Notes under the pieces: generated by a model
Database searches by the model: none
The model's input: only the letters and a program-made list of their open reading frames with translations
What the model was told of the DNA's origin: nothing
Shown here: one piece after another, positions 4,769 to 11,170 of the stretch
Numbering within the stretch: the stretch's first letter is position 1
Layout: every line of letters starts with the position of its first letter
Source: Mesotoga sp. UBA6090
Lineage (GTDB): Bacteria > Thermotogota > Thermotogae > Petrotogales > Kosmotogaceae
Direction of reading: 5' to 3'
DNA length: 11,170 nt
NCBI RefSeq assembly: GCF_002435945.1
Contig: NZ_DIXC01000083.1
Coordinates: 1-11,170, forward strand
Program-made: the position numbers and the translations under genes

Positions 4769-6499
4769 CTATTCCTCCTCGAGCTTTTCTTCTAGCATCT
4801 GTCTCTCGTACATCCTCTGATAAAGACCTCCACCCTGAACTAGATCGGAGTGCACTCCTCTCTCGACCACCTTGCCGTCATGGAGCACATAGATCTTATC
4901 CGAATCCACCACGGCCTTCAGCCTGTGAGAGATAACGATTATCGATCTGTTGTCCTCGGAATCCTTCAAGGACTTGAGGATCTCCGTTTCAGTCTCAGTA
5001 TCGACGGCTGAGAGACAATCGTCGAGCACAACGAGAGGAGCCTCCTTTATAAGTGCCCTCGCTATAGAAATCCTCTGTTTTTGGCCTCCCGAGAGAGTCA
5101 CGCCTCTTTCGCCCACTATGGTTTTGTACCCGTTGCTGAAGCCTTCGATATCTTCGTGAATCGAAGCGATGCTTGCGTACTTCTCGACCTCTTCGTCGGA
5201 TATTCCCATGTTTCCGAAACGAATATTGTTTCCAACGGTCTCGGAGAAGAGGAAGGTTTCCTGCGGAACGTAAGCGACATTTTCTCTTATCGCCTCAGGT
5301 TCCAGTTTATTTATATCCACTCCATCTATGAAAAACATTCCTTCGTCAACGGGGTACAGCCTGGCGATCAATTTTGCAATCGTAGACTTTCCCGAGCCAG
5401 TGGTTCCAACGATGGCAATCTTAGAGCCGGGTCTGACTTCGAAATCGATGTTTTCAAGGGCAGGTCTGCTGCCGGTCGGGTAGGTGAAGGTGAGGTTCTT
5501 CATAACTATATGACCCTCGAATCCGTCGATTTTTACAGGGTCGTGGGTAGTTATGTTGTTCTCCTCTTCAAGGATTTCCATGAGTCTTCTGTAAGAGGCG
5601 CGTCCTCTCTGGATGATATTTATTACCCAGCCGAAGGCCGTCATCGGCCAGACCAGCATTCCCAGATACGAAGTAAACGTAATGTACTCTCCAAGAGTTA
5701 TCTGACCCAGTATTACCATGCGTCCTCCAAACAAAGTCGCCAGCACAGAGCCAAGCATAGAGAGAGTCTGAATCAGCGGGAAGAACATTCCCCAGACCCT
5801 TACTAGAGTCATGTTCTTCTCAACATAAGTATCTGACTTGTCGGAGAGAGTTCCATTTCTGAGGTCCTCGATCCCGTAACTCTTTATGAGCCGGACTCCC
5901 GAGATAGATTCTTCAATTGTATCTGTAAGATCGGAAAAGGAGGCCTGGACCATTTTAAATCTTTTGTGAATCATCTTTCCAAAGAACGTTGAAACAATAG
6001 CCAGTGCCGGAAGCGGAGCAATTGAGATCCATGTCAGATTCCAGTTCGTGAACAGCCCCATTGCAAAGATCGTTACGGTAACGAGAAAGACTGCATCGAT
6101 AATCATGACAATCGCCGGACCCATAGCCATTCTTACGGCATTCACGTCGTTCGTGAATCTGGCCATAAGATCGCCTACCCTCGTCCTGTCATAGAAGGTT
6201 GGTGGAAGAGTCAGAAGCTTCTCGAAGAGAGTCTTTCGAGTGTAGTACTCGAATTTTCGTGCCGCTCCCATTATGAAGATCCGCCAGAACAATCTCGTTA
6301 TGAAAAGTCCGAAGGCAACCCCGATAACGGCAAATATAAGCAGTCCGACAAAACCGAGGTCCTGGGCACCACCTCTGATTTCATCTACTATCAATCCCAT
6401 CACTCTTGGAGTAATCAACATTAGCAAATCGACAAGAATAAGAAAAATAGCGCCATACAGGTACCTTGGCCAATTATGTTTCAAGAAGTCTCTTATCAA
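4769..6499 (-). CDS. ABC exporter subunit with degenerate Walker B (TM287-like)
   Basis: This 576-residue half-transporter has six predicted helices (about 14-300) and an ATPase domain (about 328-576). Motifs are Walker A GTTGSGKS (365-372), Q-loop Gln413, canonical signature LSGGQ (469-473), Walker B PLVVLDD (488-494) and H-loop His525. The residue after the Walker B Asp is Asp494 instead of the catalytic Glu. The LDDC context matches the degenerate subunit TM287 of T. maritima. It is the first gene of the operon. The TTG start at 6497-6499 follows GAGG at 8-nt spacing; no nearby in-frame ATG has a site. The last codons GAG GAG GAA (EEE) also form the ribosome binding site of the next gene. 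It should pair with the downstream subunit in one exporter. Confidence 0.92.
   Translation of the reverse strand: MIRDFLKHNWPRYLYGAIFLILVDLLMLITPRVMGLIVDEIRGGAQDLGFVGLLIFAVIGVAFGLFITRLFWRIFIMGAARKFEYYTRKTLFEKLLTLPPTFYDRTRVGDLMARFTNDVNAVRMAMGPAIVMIIDAVFLVTVTIFAMGLFTNWNLTWISIAPLPALAIVSTFFGKMIHKRFKMVQASFSDLTDTIEESISGVRLIKSYGIEDLRNGTLSDKSDTYVEKNMTLVRVWGMFFPLIQTLSMLGSVLATLFGGRMVILGQITLGEYITFTSYLGMLVWPMTAFGWVINIIQRGRASYRRLMEILEEENNITTHDPVKIDGFEGHIVMKNLTFTYPTGSRPALENIDFEVRPGSKIAIVGTTGSGKSTIAKLIARLYPVDEGMFFIDGVDINKLEPEAIRENVAYVPQETFLFSETVGNNIRFGNMGISDEEVEKYASIASIHEDIEGFSNGYKTIVGERGVTLSGGQKQRISIARALIKEAPLVVLDDCLSAVDTETETEILKSLKDSEDNRSIIVISHRLKAVVDSDKIYVLHDGKVVERGVHSDLVQGGGLYQRMYERQMLEEKLEEE
4774..4778 (-). 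promoter_or_regulatory. GGAGG ribosome binding site inside the upstream gene's last codons
   Basis: On the minus strand GAGGAGGAATAGC leads into the ATG at 4767. The core GGAGG lies in the terminal Glu codons of the 4769-6499 gene, 6 nt before the start. Ribosomes ending the first gene are placed to begin the second, supporting equal production of the two subunits. Confidence 0.75.
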
Positions 6500-6535
6500 A
6501 ACAATCGCCTCACTAGTCCGCTAAACTAACTTAAT

Positions 6536-6541
6536 ATGATA
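6536..6541 (-). promoter_or_regulatory. Possible -10 box for the ABC operon
   Basis: TATCAT on the minus strand (one mismatch to TATAAT) lies 37 bp upstream of the TTG start. No good -35 box stands at 16-18 bp, so this is only a candidate in the divergent intergenic region. Confidence 0.3.
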
Positions 6542-6586
6542 CACTATTTCGAAAGAAAACTCGTGATGGGTTCATTAACGTGCATT

Positions 6587-6614
6587 CTGACTCTCTACCC
6601 TTCCAATGTATAAT
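6587..6614 (+). promoter_or_regulatory. Sigma70-type promoter for the patatin gene
   Basis: A perfect TATAAT (6609-6614) is preceded at 16 bp by CTGACT (6587-6592), which keeps four of six consensus -35 bases. Transcription would start near 6621, about 45 nt upstream of the ATG at 6665. Confidence 0.6.
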
Positions 6615-6652
6615 AATATCATCAAATCCTTCATACAACTTTGGAGAAATCT

Positions 6653-6657
6653 GGGAG
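6653..6657 (+). promoter_or_regulatory. Ribosome binding site deciding the patatin start
   Basis: GGGAG lies 7 nt before the ATG at 6665. The frame is open back to a TTG at 6641, but that codon has no site and would put charged residues before the signal sequence. Confidence 0.65.
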
Positions 6658-6664
6658 AAGAGAA

Positions 6665-8011
6665 ATGAAAAGAGTGCTTCTAGTTTCCTTGATAAGTCTA
6701 CTTGCTGTTACTGCTGCCTCGGTCGCAGTAGTCTTTTCGGGCGGCGGCGGTAGAGGGGCCTATGAAGTCGGTGTTTACGGCGCCTTGCTTGATCTCGGTT
6801 TAGAAATCGAGGCCATTTACGGCTCCTCTGTCGGGGCAATTAATGCGGCCGGTCTTATCAGTGGAGGCTTTGAAGCTGCGAGGGATATGTGGTGCAGCAT
6901 AGACTACCTGGAACTTATGAACGCCTCTCCTCATCAATACGAGCTTCTTCAAGGCAATGTTCTTCGTCTTGATGCTCGCGAACTCGCATCCGCGTTACGG
7001 ACCCTTATAGCCCATAAGGGACTAGACATAGAGCCTCTAAGGCAGAAGATGAAGCAAATCATTAGCGAGGAGAAAATCCGAAAAAGCGAAATCGATCTAG
7101 GAGTCGTTCTCTTTTCTCTGACGAAGATTCAGCCATATGCAATGTACAAGGAGTCTATACCTGAGGGAAGACTTGTCGATTACGTTCTTGCCAGCGCCAA
7201 TTTCCCCGCATTTCAGCGTGAGGAGATTGATGGAGAGGTTTTTGTTGACGGAGGCGTCTACTCCAATTTTCCACTCTTCATGGCAAAAGAGAGAGGACAT
7301 AAAGAAGTTGTCGCAGTCGATCTTATCGGGGTCAACTTTGGGGAAGCTCTGGCTTTTGTAAACATGTTTACGGATGGGATGAACGTTACACTTATAGAGC
7401 CTTCCGAGCAATACGGAACGGTGATGACTTTCGATCCTGAAGTCTCAAGAAAGTACCTTATTTGCGGCTATCTCGACACAATGAAGACTTTCGGCGTTCT
7501 GGGAGGCTCAAGCTACTTCATATTTGGAGAAGAGGATCCATTAAAAAATCACTTCTTGTCTCTCGACAGCGGCTCGAGAATAGAAGCATTGCGTCTTCTC
7601 GGACTTACCGGAGTCGAGGGCGAAACTGCAGAATACCATTACTACCGGGAATTCATTCCCTGGCTGGAAAGCATTACGAAACAGCCCTACTCCAGGACCT
7701 GTCATCTCGTCACCGGAATGCTCGAAGAAATGGCTGCCTTTCTCCGGGTCGAGAGACTAGTTCCCTACTCGCCTTCATCTCTTATGTTTGAAATCATTAA
7801 GGCGTTCAATTCAGATAGAATTGAGAGCGAAAGGGATCTCACATACCTGACCAGATACAAGAAACTCTTCACCTTTCTGGAATTCATAGACAGTCAAAAG
7901 CCTTTCTCAGCGGAACCTTCTCCCCAGTTTAGATCCTTTGAAGAACAGTTTCAGGAGTCTGTTGGACTTTTGGAACGAATTTGCTCGCAGCAATCCCGTA
8001 TATCTCACTGA
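6665..8011 (+). CDS. Patatin-like phospholipase, probably exported
   Basis: The 448-residue protein carries the full patatin active site. The oxyanion loop is GGGGRG (26-31), the nucleophile elbow is GSSVG (53-57) with Ser55, and the catalytic Asp is D195 in VDGGVYSNFP. The family hydrolyses acyl chains from phospholipids or other lipids using a Ser-Asp dyad. Residues 1-21 (basic MKR, then a Leu/Val/Ala-rich stretch) look like a signal peptide, with possible cleavage between 17 and 21. That would put the enzyme outside the inner membrane. The first beta strand (about 20-25) follows at once, so an uncleaved anchor is also possible. Residues about 230-448 form a long C-terminal part that I do not recognise. 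The gene has its own promoter, diverges from the ABC operon, and overlaps the convergent GNAT gene by 83 bp. Confidence 0.88.
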   Translation: MKRVLLVSLISLLAVTAASVAVVFSGGGGRGAYEVGVYGALLDLGLEIEAIYGSSVGAINAAGLISGGFEAARDMWCSIDYLELMNASPHQYELLQGNVLRLDARELASALRTLIAHKGLDIEPLRQKMKQIISEEKIRKSEIDLGVVLFSLTKIQPYAMYKESIPEGRLVDYVLASANFPAFQREEIDGEVFVDGGVYSNFPLFMAKERGHKEVVAVDLIGVNFGEALAFVNMFTDGMNVTLIEPSEQYGTVMTFDPEVSRKYLICGYLDTMKTFGVLGGSSYFIFGEEDPLKNHFLSLDSGSRIEALRLLGLTGVEGETAEYHYYREFIPWLESITKQPYSRTCHLVTGMLEEMAAFLRVERLVPYSPSSLMFEIIKAFNSDRIESERDLTYLTRYKKLFTFLEFIDSQKPFSAEPSPQFRSFEEQFQESVGLLERICSQQSRISH

Positions 8012-9140
8012 GCGAAAGCGGTCTCTTCAGCAGGCTCTTTCCGTAGACTATGTAATGTTTGTACTCCTCGCCTCCGGCACGCCGCGCATTTGCGATCATC
8101 GTGGCGTTCATTGAGCTGATCGACGATCCCTCGATTTCTTTAAAACCCATATTCTGGATGTTTCTGTAGGCTCTCAAGAACATGGCCGAAGGCACACCCT
8201 TGTTTCTGAAATCGGGAACGACAAAGAGGATCGCCGCTCTTACCCGTTCAAGAGATTTTCTCTTACTCAGCAGCTTATACCACCCAAAAGGAAGTAGCTT
8301 GCCGTCAATCTCGCGAATGAGCGGGTTGAAATCCGGCAGCGCCACAAAGTAGCCTATAGGCCTTTCTCCTGATCTCGCGATTATTACCATTCTCTGATCG
8401 GCCACAGTCTTAAGCGTCTTAGCCATATCACAAAGTTCTTCGAATGTGGGAGGAAGAACATCCTCTTCCCACTTCGGGATAGCTTCTTCCATGATCTTTT
8501 GAAGATCTGAGGCGACATCCTTTAGCCGCTTGAAATTGGCCTCTTCAACGTGGAATCCGTAGCGATCCATAGCGATTTCGCTAAACTTTATCTCGCGCTC
8601 AGATATCACTTGGTCGAGGTCGTATCTGAAGGCAAGATATTTTAAGTAGATATCAAAGTCTTCAAAAAAGTCGACATAGTAGGAATGATTATAGGGCATC
8701 ATAACGGCAGGCGGATCTTCGAAATTATCTATCAGTAGTCCTCTATAATCGTCACCGTTAGTGGGGGAAACAGGTCCCTTTAGGTACTTCATGCCCTTGC
8801 TCTTTGCCCAGCTTTCGGCGGTCCTCAGAAGGGCCTCTGCAACTGGCTTATCGTTAACAGATTCAAAGAGAGTGAAGTATGCATGCTCCACGGACTTCTC
8901 ACGGTTCATAACCTGTTCGATGCCCACAGCGATTCTTCCCTTCACCGTATTTCCGTCCTTCGCGACAAAGAAATCGTGAGGACCATTTGCAAGAAGCTGT
9001 GAACTCTTGCTTTTCAAAATGGCCTTTATTTCATGGCTAAAAGGAGGTACCCAGAGGGGGTAATCAAAGTAAAGTCTCCTTGGAAGCTCGATGAACTCTT
9101 TCCTATCCTGCCGGCTCTTGACTTTGACAATCTTCAACAT
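7929..9140 (-). CDS. GNAT-like acyltransferase-family protein, function unknown
   Basis: The 403-residue product fits a widespread, uncharacterised bacterial family of about 380-400 residues with GNAT-fold domains. Characteristic pieces are LPRRLYFDYPLWVPPF (19-34), GRI (68-70), LKGPVSPTNGD (120-130), GLLIDNF (134-140) and PPAVMMPYNHSYY (143-155). Near the C-terminus VVPDFRNKGVPSAM (307-320) resembles the acetyl-CoA-binding motif A. The conserved pattern suggests an N-acyltransferase, but no substrate is known. I place the start at ATG 9140, because AGGAG (9147-9151) lies 6 nt upstream; a TTG at 9146 abuts that site and is unlikely. It is probably the last gene of the minus-strand operon, 55 nt after the pyrophosphorylase gene with no clear terminator between. 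Its last 83 bp overlap the patatin gene tail to tail. Confidence 0.78.
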   Translation of the reverse strand: MLKIVKVKSRQDRKEFIELPRRLYFDYPLWVPPFSHEIKAILKSKSSQLLANGPHDFFVAKDGNTVKGRIAVGIEQVMNREKSVEHAYFTLFESVNDKPVAEALLRTAESWAKSKGMKYLKGPVSPTNGDDYRGLLIDNFEDPPAVMMPYNHSYYVDFFEDFDIYLKYLAFRYDLDQVISEREIKFSEIAMDRYGFHVEEANFKRLKDVASDLQKIMEEAIPKWEEDVLPPTFEELCDMAKTLKTVADQRMVIIARSGERPIGYFVALPDFNPLIREIDGKLLPFGWYKLLSKRKSLERVRAAILFVVPDFRNKGVPSAMFLRAYRNIQNMGFKEIEGSSISSMNATMIANARRAGGEEYKHYIVYGKSLLKRPLSLSEIYGIAASKFVPKVQQTPETVLQRI

Positions 9141-9195
9141 TAGCAACTCCTAGAAAAAACCTATGGACAATTCTAGCACGATAACAGAATCCTCT

Positions 9196-10317
9196 CTACC
9201 GGGCAGGGGAAATACCTTCAGAGGCTCTGACATCAGAGACGTAATGACTGAGCTTGGAATCAAGAACACTTCCCCCGCTTCCATCTATCCCGACGTAATA
9301 TTCCGGAGTGATCAGAAGATTCTTTCCCTTGAAACCAGGCTTAATTCTAGTATAGTCGCTCACATATACATTGCTCAGCTCAACGCCTTCGTGAATTCTG
9401 CAGTTTGCTCCAATCATCACCGGCCCTTCGAGTTTCACATTCTTCTCAACTATCGAACCCGCACCAATATAGACCGGCGTAATGATCTTCATACTCTTCT
9501 CGAGAACCGAGCCCGTACCTCTCCAGAGACCCTCGGTCACTTCTCTTCCTGAAGGTTTGAAGCCCTTAATCCTTCCCTCAAGAGCCATACCGAGTATCTC
9601 GAGATAATCGGCGTTCCTGCCGATATCATACCAATCTATCTTCGTGTCAATCGAGAAGACCCTCTCCTTCTTCTGAACAAGCAGGGGAAGAAGGTCACCT
9701 CCGATATCGAAGAATTGGTTCTTGGGGATGTAGTTGAACACTTCAGGTTCAAATATATAGATGCCCGTGTTAGCGAGATTCGATTTTGCCTTTTCTACCG
9801 GCGGCTTTTCCTGAAAGGATTCGACCCTACCCACTGAATCGCAGACAATAATCCCGTAGTTGGGAACCTTATCTCTCTCGACTTTCTTTGAAATAATTGT
9901 CGCTATGGAGTCGCTTGCCCTGTGAAATTCATATGCCTTTGATAGATCGAAGTCTACTATCGCATCGCCGCAAAGTACAATAAAGGTCTCATCGAAGAAG
10001 CCGGACTCTTCTTGAATCTTCTTCAACCCCCCTGCCGAACCGACGGGTTCAGGTACCAGCTGCCCCTTCTCAAAGTGCCCTTCAAAGGAGTATCCGACTC
10101 TCACACCATACCTGTACCCACTCCTTACGTAGTTTTGAAGCACGCCTGCAAGGTGAGAGACATTTATCATAATCTCTTTCACATCATACTTGGCAAGCAG
10201 CTCAAGAATAAACTCTATAACCGGCTTCTCTATAATCGGAAGCATCGGTTTTGGCAGCCTGTTTGACAGCGGTTTCAGCCTTGTCCCGGCTCCAGCTGCT
10301 AGAATCATGGCTTTCAT
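9196..10317 (-). CDS. NDP-sugar pyrophosphorylase (sugar-1-phosphate nucleotidyltransferase)
   Basis: This 373-residue enzyme joins an NTP and a sugar 1-phosphate to give an NDP-sugar and pyrophosphate in the cytoplasm. The N-terminal nucleotidyltransferase domain (about 1-245) shows the signature LAAGAGTRLKPLS with PKPMLP (7-27), GSAGGL (93-98), metal-binding LCGDAIVDFD (115-124), QEKP (169-172), NTGIYIFEPEV (183-193) and DWYDIG (228-233). The C-terminal part (about 278-330) has hexapeptide-like repeats such as PVYIGAGSIV and PVMIGANCRI, a left-handed beta helix. The layout matches mannose-1-phosphate guanylyltransferase-like enzymes, but glucose-1-phosphate uridylyl- or thymidylyltransferases share it, so the substrate is open. 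It starts at ATG 10317 after AGGAGG at 7-nt spacing; that site overlaps the stop codon of the upstream membrane-protein gene. Confidence 0.9.
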   Translation of the reverse strand: MKAMILAAGAGTRLKPLSNRLPKPMLPIIEKPVIEFILELLAKYDVKEIMINVSHLAGVLQNYVRSGYRYGVRVGYSFEGHFEKGQLVPEPVGSAGGLKKIQEESGFFDETFIVLCGDAIVDFDLSKAYEFHRASDSIATIISKKVERDKVPNYGIIVCDSVGRVESFQEKPPVEKAKSNLANTGIYIFEPEVFNYIPKNQFFDIGGDLLPLLVQKKERVFSIDTKIDWYDIGRNADYLEILGMALEGRIKGFKPSGREVTEGLWRGTGSVLEKSMKIITPVYIGAGSIVEKNVKLEGPVMIGANCRIHEGVELSNVYVSDYTRIKPGFKGKNLLITPEYYVGIDGSGGSVLDSKLSHYVSDVRASEGISPAR

Positions 10318-10323
10318 GTCTAT

Positions 10324-10330
10324 TCCTCCT
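10324..10330 (-). promoter_or_regulatory. AGGAGGA ribosome binding site overlapping the upstream stop codon
   Basis: On the minus strand the sequence reads GATAGGAGGAATAGACATG. The stop TAG (10331-10329) provides the first bases of AGGAGG, and the ATG follows 7 nt later. This ties translation of the pyrophosphorylase to the membrane protein. Confidence 0.7.
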
Positions 10331-10811
10331 ATCTTCTAATTGTTCTAAGACTAATGTAGACTACCAAACCTCCAACTGCGAGAAGCACTATCCCGATGAA
10401 TACGCCAAGTACTGTCGGTGCCAGCGAAATGAAAAGGAATAGCAAAGAGATCACCGATAGAACGGACGCCGATATCAGAGCTCCCCTATCCTTCTCAGTT
10501 TCACCAAAATACGACTGAAAGAGCCCCACTGCCGGAGCAGCAATGAACAAGGCCCAGCCGCCTCCAGTTATGAAACCCGAGAAGATCACATTCAAAGTCA
10601 GTATCATTGCAAGGGTTAGCAATACACCTCCAGGAACAAAAAGATTCTTGTCACGCCCGGTGAAAGCTCTGTACTCCATGAAGACCGCTGGAATCCATAT
10701 AAAAAGAAGCCAGAGATTCATAGTGAAAGACTTGACAAATATGATTAGAATGCCCAGCAATATCATTACAGCCCCAATGATTGCTCTTATAAGAGTGTCC
10801 CTGTTCATCAT
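10329..10811 (-). CDS. Small six-helix membrane protein of unknown function
   Basis: The 160-residue product is almost wholly hydrophobic. Likely membrane helices are at about 8-27, 30-47, 57-78, 84-101, 110-130 and 132-155. A short charged loop, GETEKDRGA (103-111), separates the fourth and fifth. The C-terminus is basic (RTIRR). Phrases such as LFVPGGVLLTLAMI and WALFIAAPAVGLF resemble small bacterial membrane proteins with a repeated PGG/GLL helix-pair pattern, and I cannot name a function. The start ATG 10811 follows GGAGG at 6-nt spacing. It leads a probable operon with the pyrophosphorylase 11 nt downstream. Confidence 0.8.
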   Translation of the reverse strand: MMNRDTLIRAIIGAVMILLGILIIFVKSFTMNLWLLFIWIPAVFMEYRAFTGRDKNLFVPGGVLLTLAMILTLNVIFSGFITGGGWALFIAAPAVGLFQSYFGETEKDRGALISASVLSVISLLFLFISLAPTVLGVFIGIVLLAVGGLVVYISLRTIRR

Positions 10812-10842
10812 GCATCGCCTCCAGTGAGTTCATTCATTCGGA

Positions 10843-10851
10843 ATTATAACA
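10843..10851 (-). promoter_or_regulatory. Extended -10 promoter for the membrane protein/pyrophosphorylase operon
   Basis: On the minus strand TGTTATAAT (10851 to 10843) is a perfect extended -10 element (TGn plus TATAAT). The -35 box is poor, which is common for extended -10 promoters. The leader would be about 25 nt with GGAGG at 10822-10818. Confidence 0.62.
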
Positions 10852-10886
10852 AGAACAGGACAGGTTTAGTAATCCAAGAGACTGCG

Positions 10887-10946
10887 TAATGCATCATAAT
10901 TAAATCTACTCAAGAGAGAGTTAATGCATCAAAATAGAATCTACTC
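10887..10946. repeat. Two 25-nt direct repeats at the IS end
   Basis: Copy 1 is 10887-10911 and copy 2 is 10922-10946, a spacing of 35 bp. They match at 22 of 25 positions, both beginning TAATGCATCA and ending ATCTACTC. They probably are transposase-binding sites. The transposase stop codon lies inside copy 2. Confidence 0.75.
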
Positions 10947-11170
10947 GAAATCGAATTGAAGGGAATTAAGAACACCTCCCTTTGACTTAGATTTTAGTAT
11001 TTGTATGTCAACCAATAATTCCTGAGAATGTGCTATATTACTCTTTAGTTTGTATAAGTCTAGGGCTTCGTGAACCTTGCGAAGCTCATCTTTTTTTGTA
11101 CAGTCAATCCAGGGAGAGTTAAGCACTCTTTCATACGGAGTAGCAAACTTGTCGTATTTCTTCACTATCC
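10941..11170 (-). CDS. IS transposase, C-terminal fragment (window edge)
   Basis: The frame is open from the right edge to TAG at 10943-10941, about 76 residues. It contains YDKFATPYERVLNSPWID followed by a Lys/Leu-rich helical tail. This matches the post-catalytic ending of integrase-core (DDE) transposases, usually written YD-x-A-x-TPYQRLLES followed by Leu-rich helices with a pattern like LNPxELKRxI. The catalytic domain lies beyond the window, so the IS family cannot be settled; IS481-like or ISNCY-type elements are the candidates. A GTG at 11165 is not a true start. Confidence 0.68.
   Translation of the reverse strand, partial: IVKKYDKFATPYERVLNSPWIDCTKKDELRKVHEALDLYKLKSNIAHSQELLVDIQILKSKSKGGVLNSLQFDFE

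Larger units (their letters stand above)
10883..11170 (-). mobile_element. Insertion sequence, 3' end
   Basis: The C-terminal end of a transposase gene is followed by a non-coding end with two near-identical 25-nt repeats. A boundary at about 10883, where the sequence begins TGCGTAATGCATC, is my best guess because many IS ends start with TG. The other end lies outside the window, so inverted repeats and target duplication cannot be checked. Confidence 0.6.

Noticed and set aside
5081..5806. 241-codon plus-strand open frame opposite the ABC subunit gene
   Set aside because: It is antisense to a strongly supported gene with all its catalytic motifs. No domain is visible and the frame is explained by codon bias of the opposite strand.
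9150..9176. CTAGAA...TTCTAG hairpin between the pyrophosphorylase and GNAT genes
   Set aside because: It has only 6 mostly A/T pairs with a 15-nt loop and no T-tract after the stem. It touches the GNAT ribosome binding site but is too weak to claim as a regulator.

Overview
The window looks like a bacterial chromosome segment, most likely from the Thermotogota (a Mesotoga/Kosmotoga-like member is my best guess). The guess rests on a TM287/TM288-like heterodimeric ABC exporter pair, moderate GC, heavy AGA codon use, strong GGAGG ribosome binding sites and some TTG starts. It is an inference from style and gene content, not from a marker gene.

Layout. Positions 1-178 are the 3' end of a group II intron: the last 33 codons of its maturase, then a textbook 34-nt domain V and a domain VI with a bulged branch-point A. 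Positions 179-1351 hold no credible gene. They are a dense patchwork of small repeats: two arrays of a 14-nt unit, about fifteen tiny hairpins (nearly all with a C(GNA)G loop and differing but still paired stems), two larger palindromes and a 59-nt imperfect direct repeat. Positions 1352-2827 (+) encode an MFS permease. It converges with a two-gene ABC exporter operon on the minus strand (6499 to 2824), and the two stop codons are nested in one CTAG. A short divergent promoter region (6500-6664) separates this operon from a plus-strand patatin-like lipase (6665-8011). The lipase gene overlaps by 83 bp, tail to tail, the last gene of a probable minus-strand operon (10811 to 7929). In transcription order that operon encodes a six-helix membrane protein, an NDP-sugar pyrophosphorylase with a left-handed beta-helix tail, and a GNAT-like protein. 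The right edge (about 10883-11170) is the 3' end of an insertion sequence: the C-terminus of a DDE transposase plus two 25-nt terminal-type direct repeats.

How the genes may work together. The two ABC subunits almost certainly form one exporter with one catalytic and one degenerate ATP site. The MFS protein is a second, separately transcribed transporter. The pyrophosphorylase makes an activated sugar, presumably for surface or storage glycans, but nothing here identifies the sugar. The patatin is probably exported. Both window edges are mobile elements, and the intergenic repeat field next to the intron is the most unusual part of the window.
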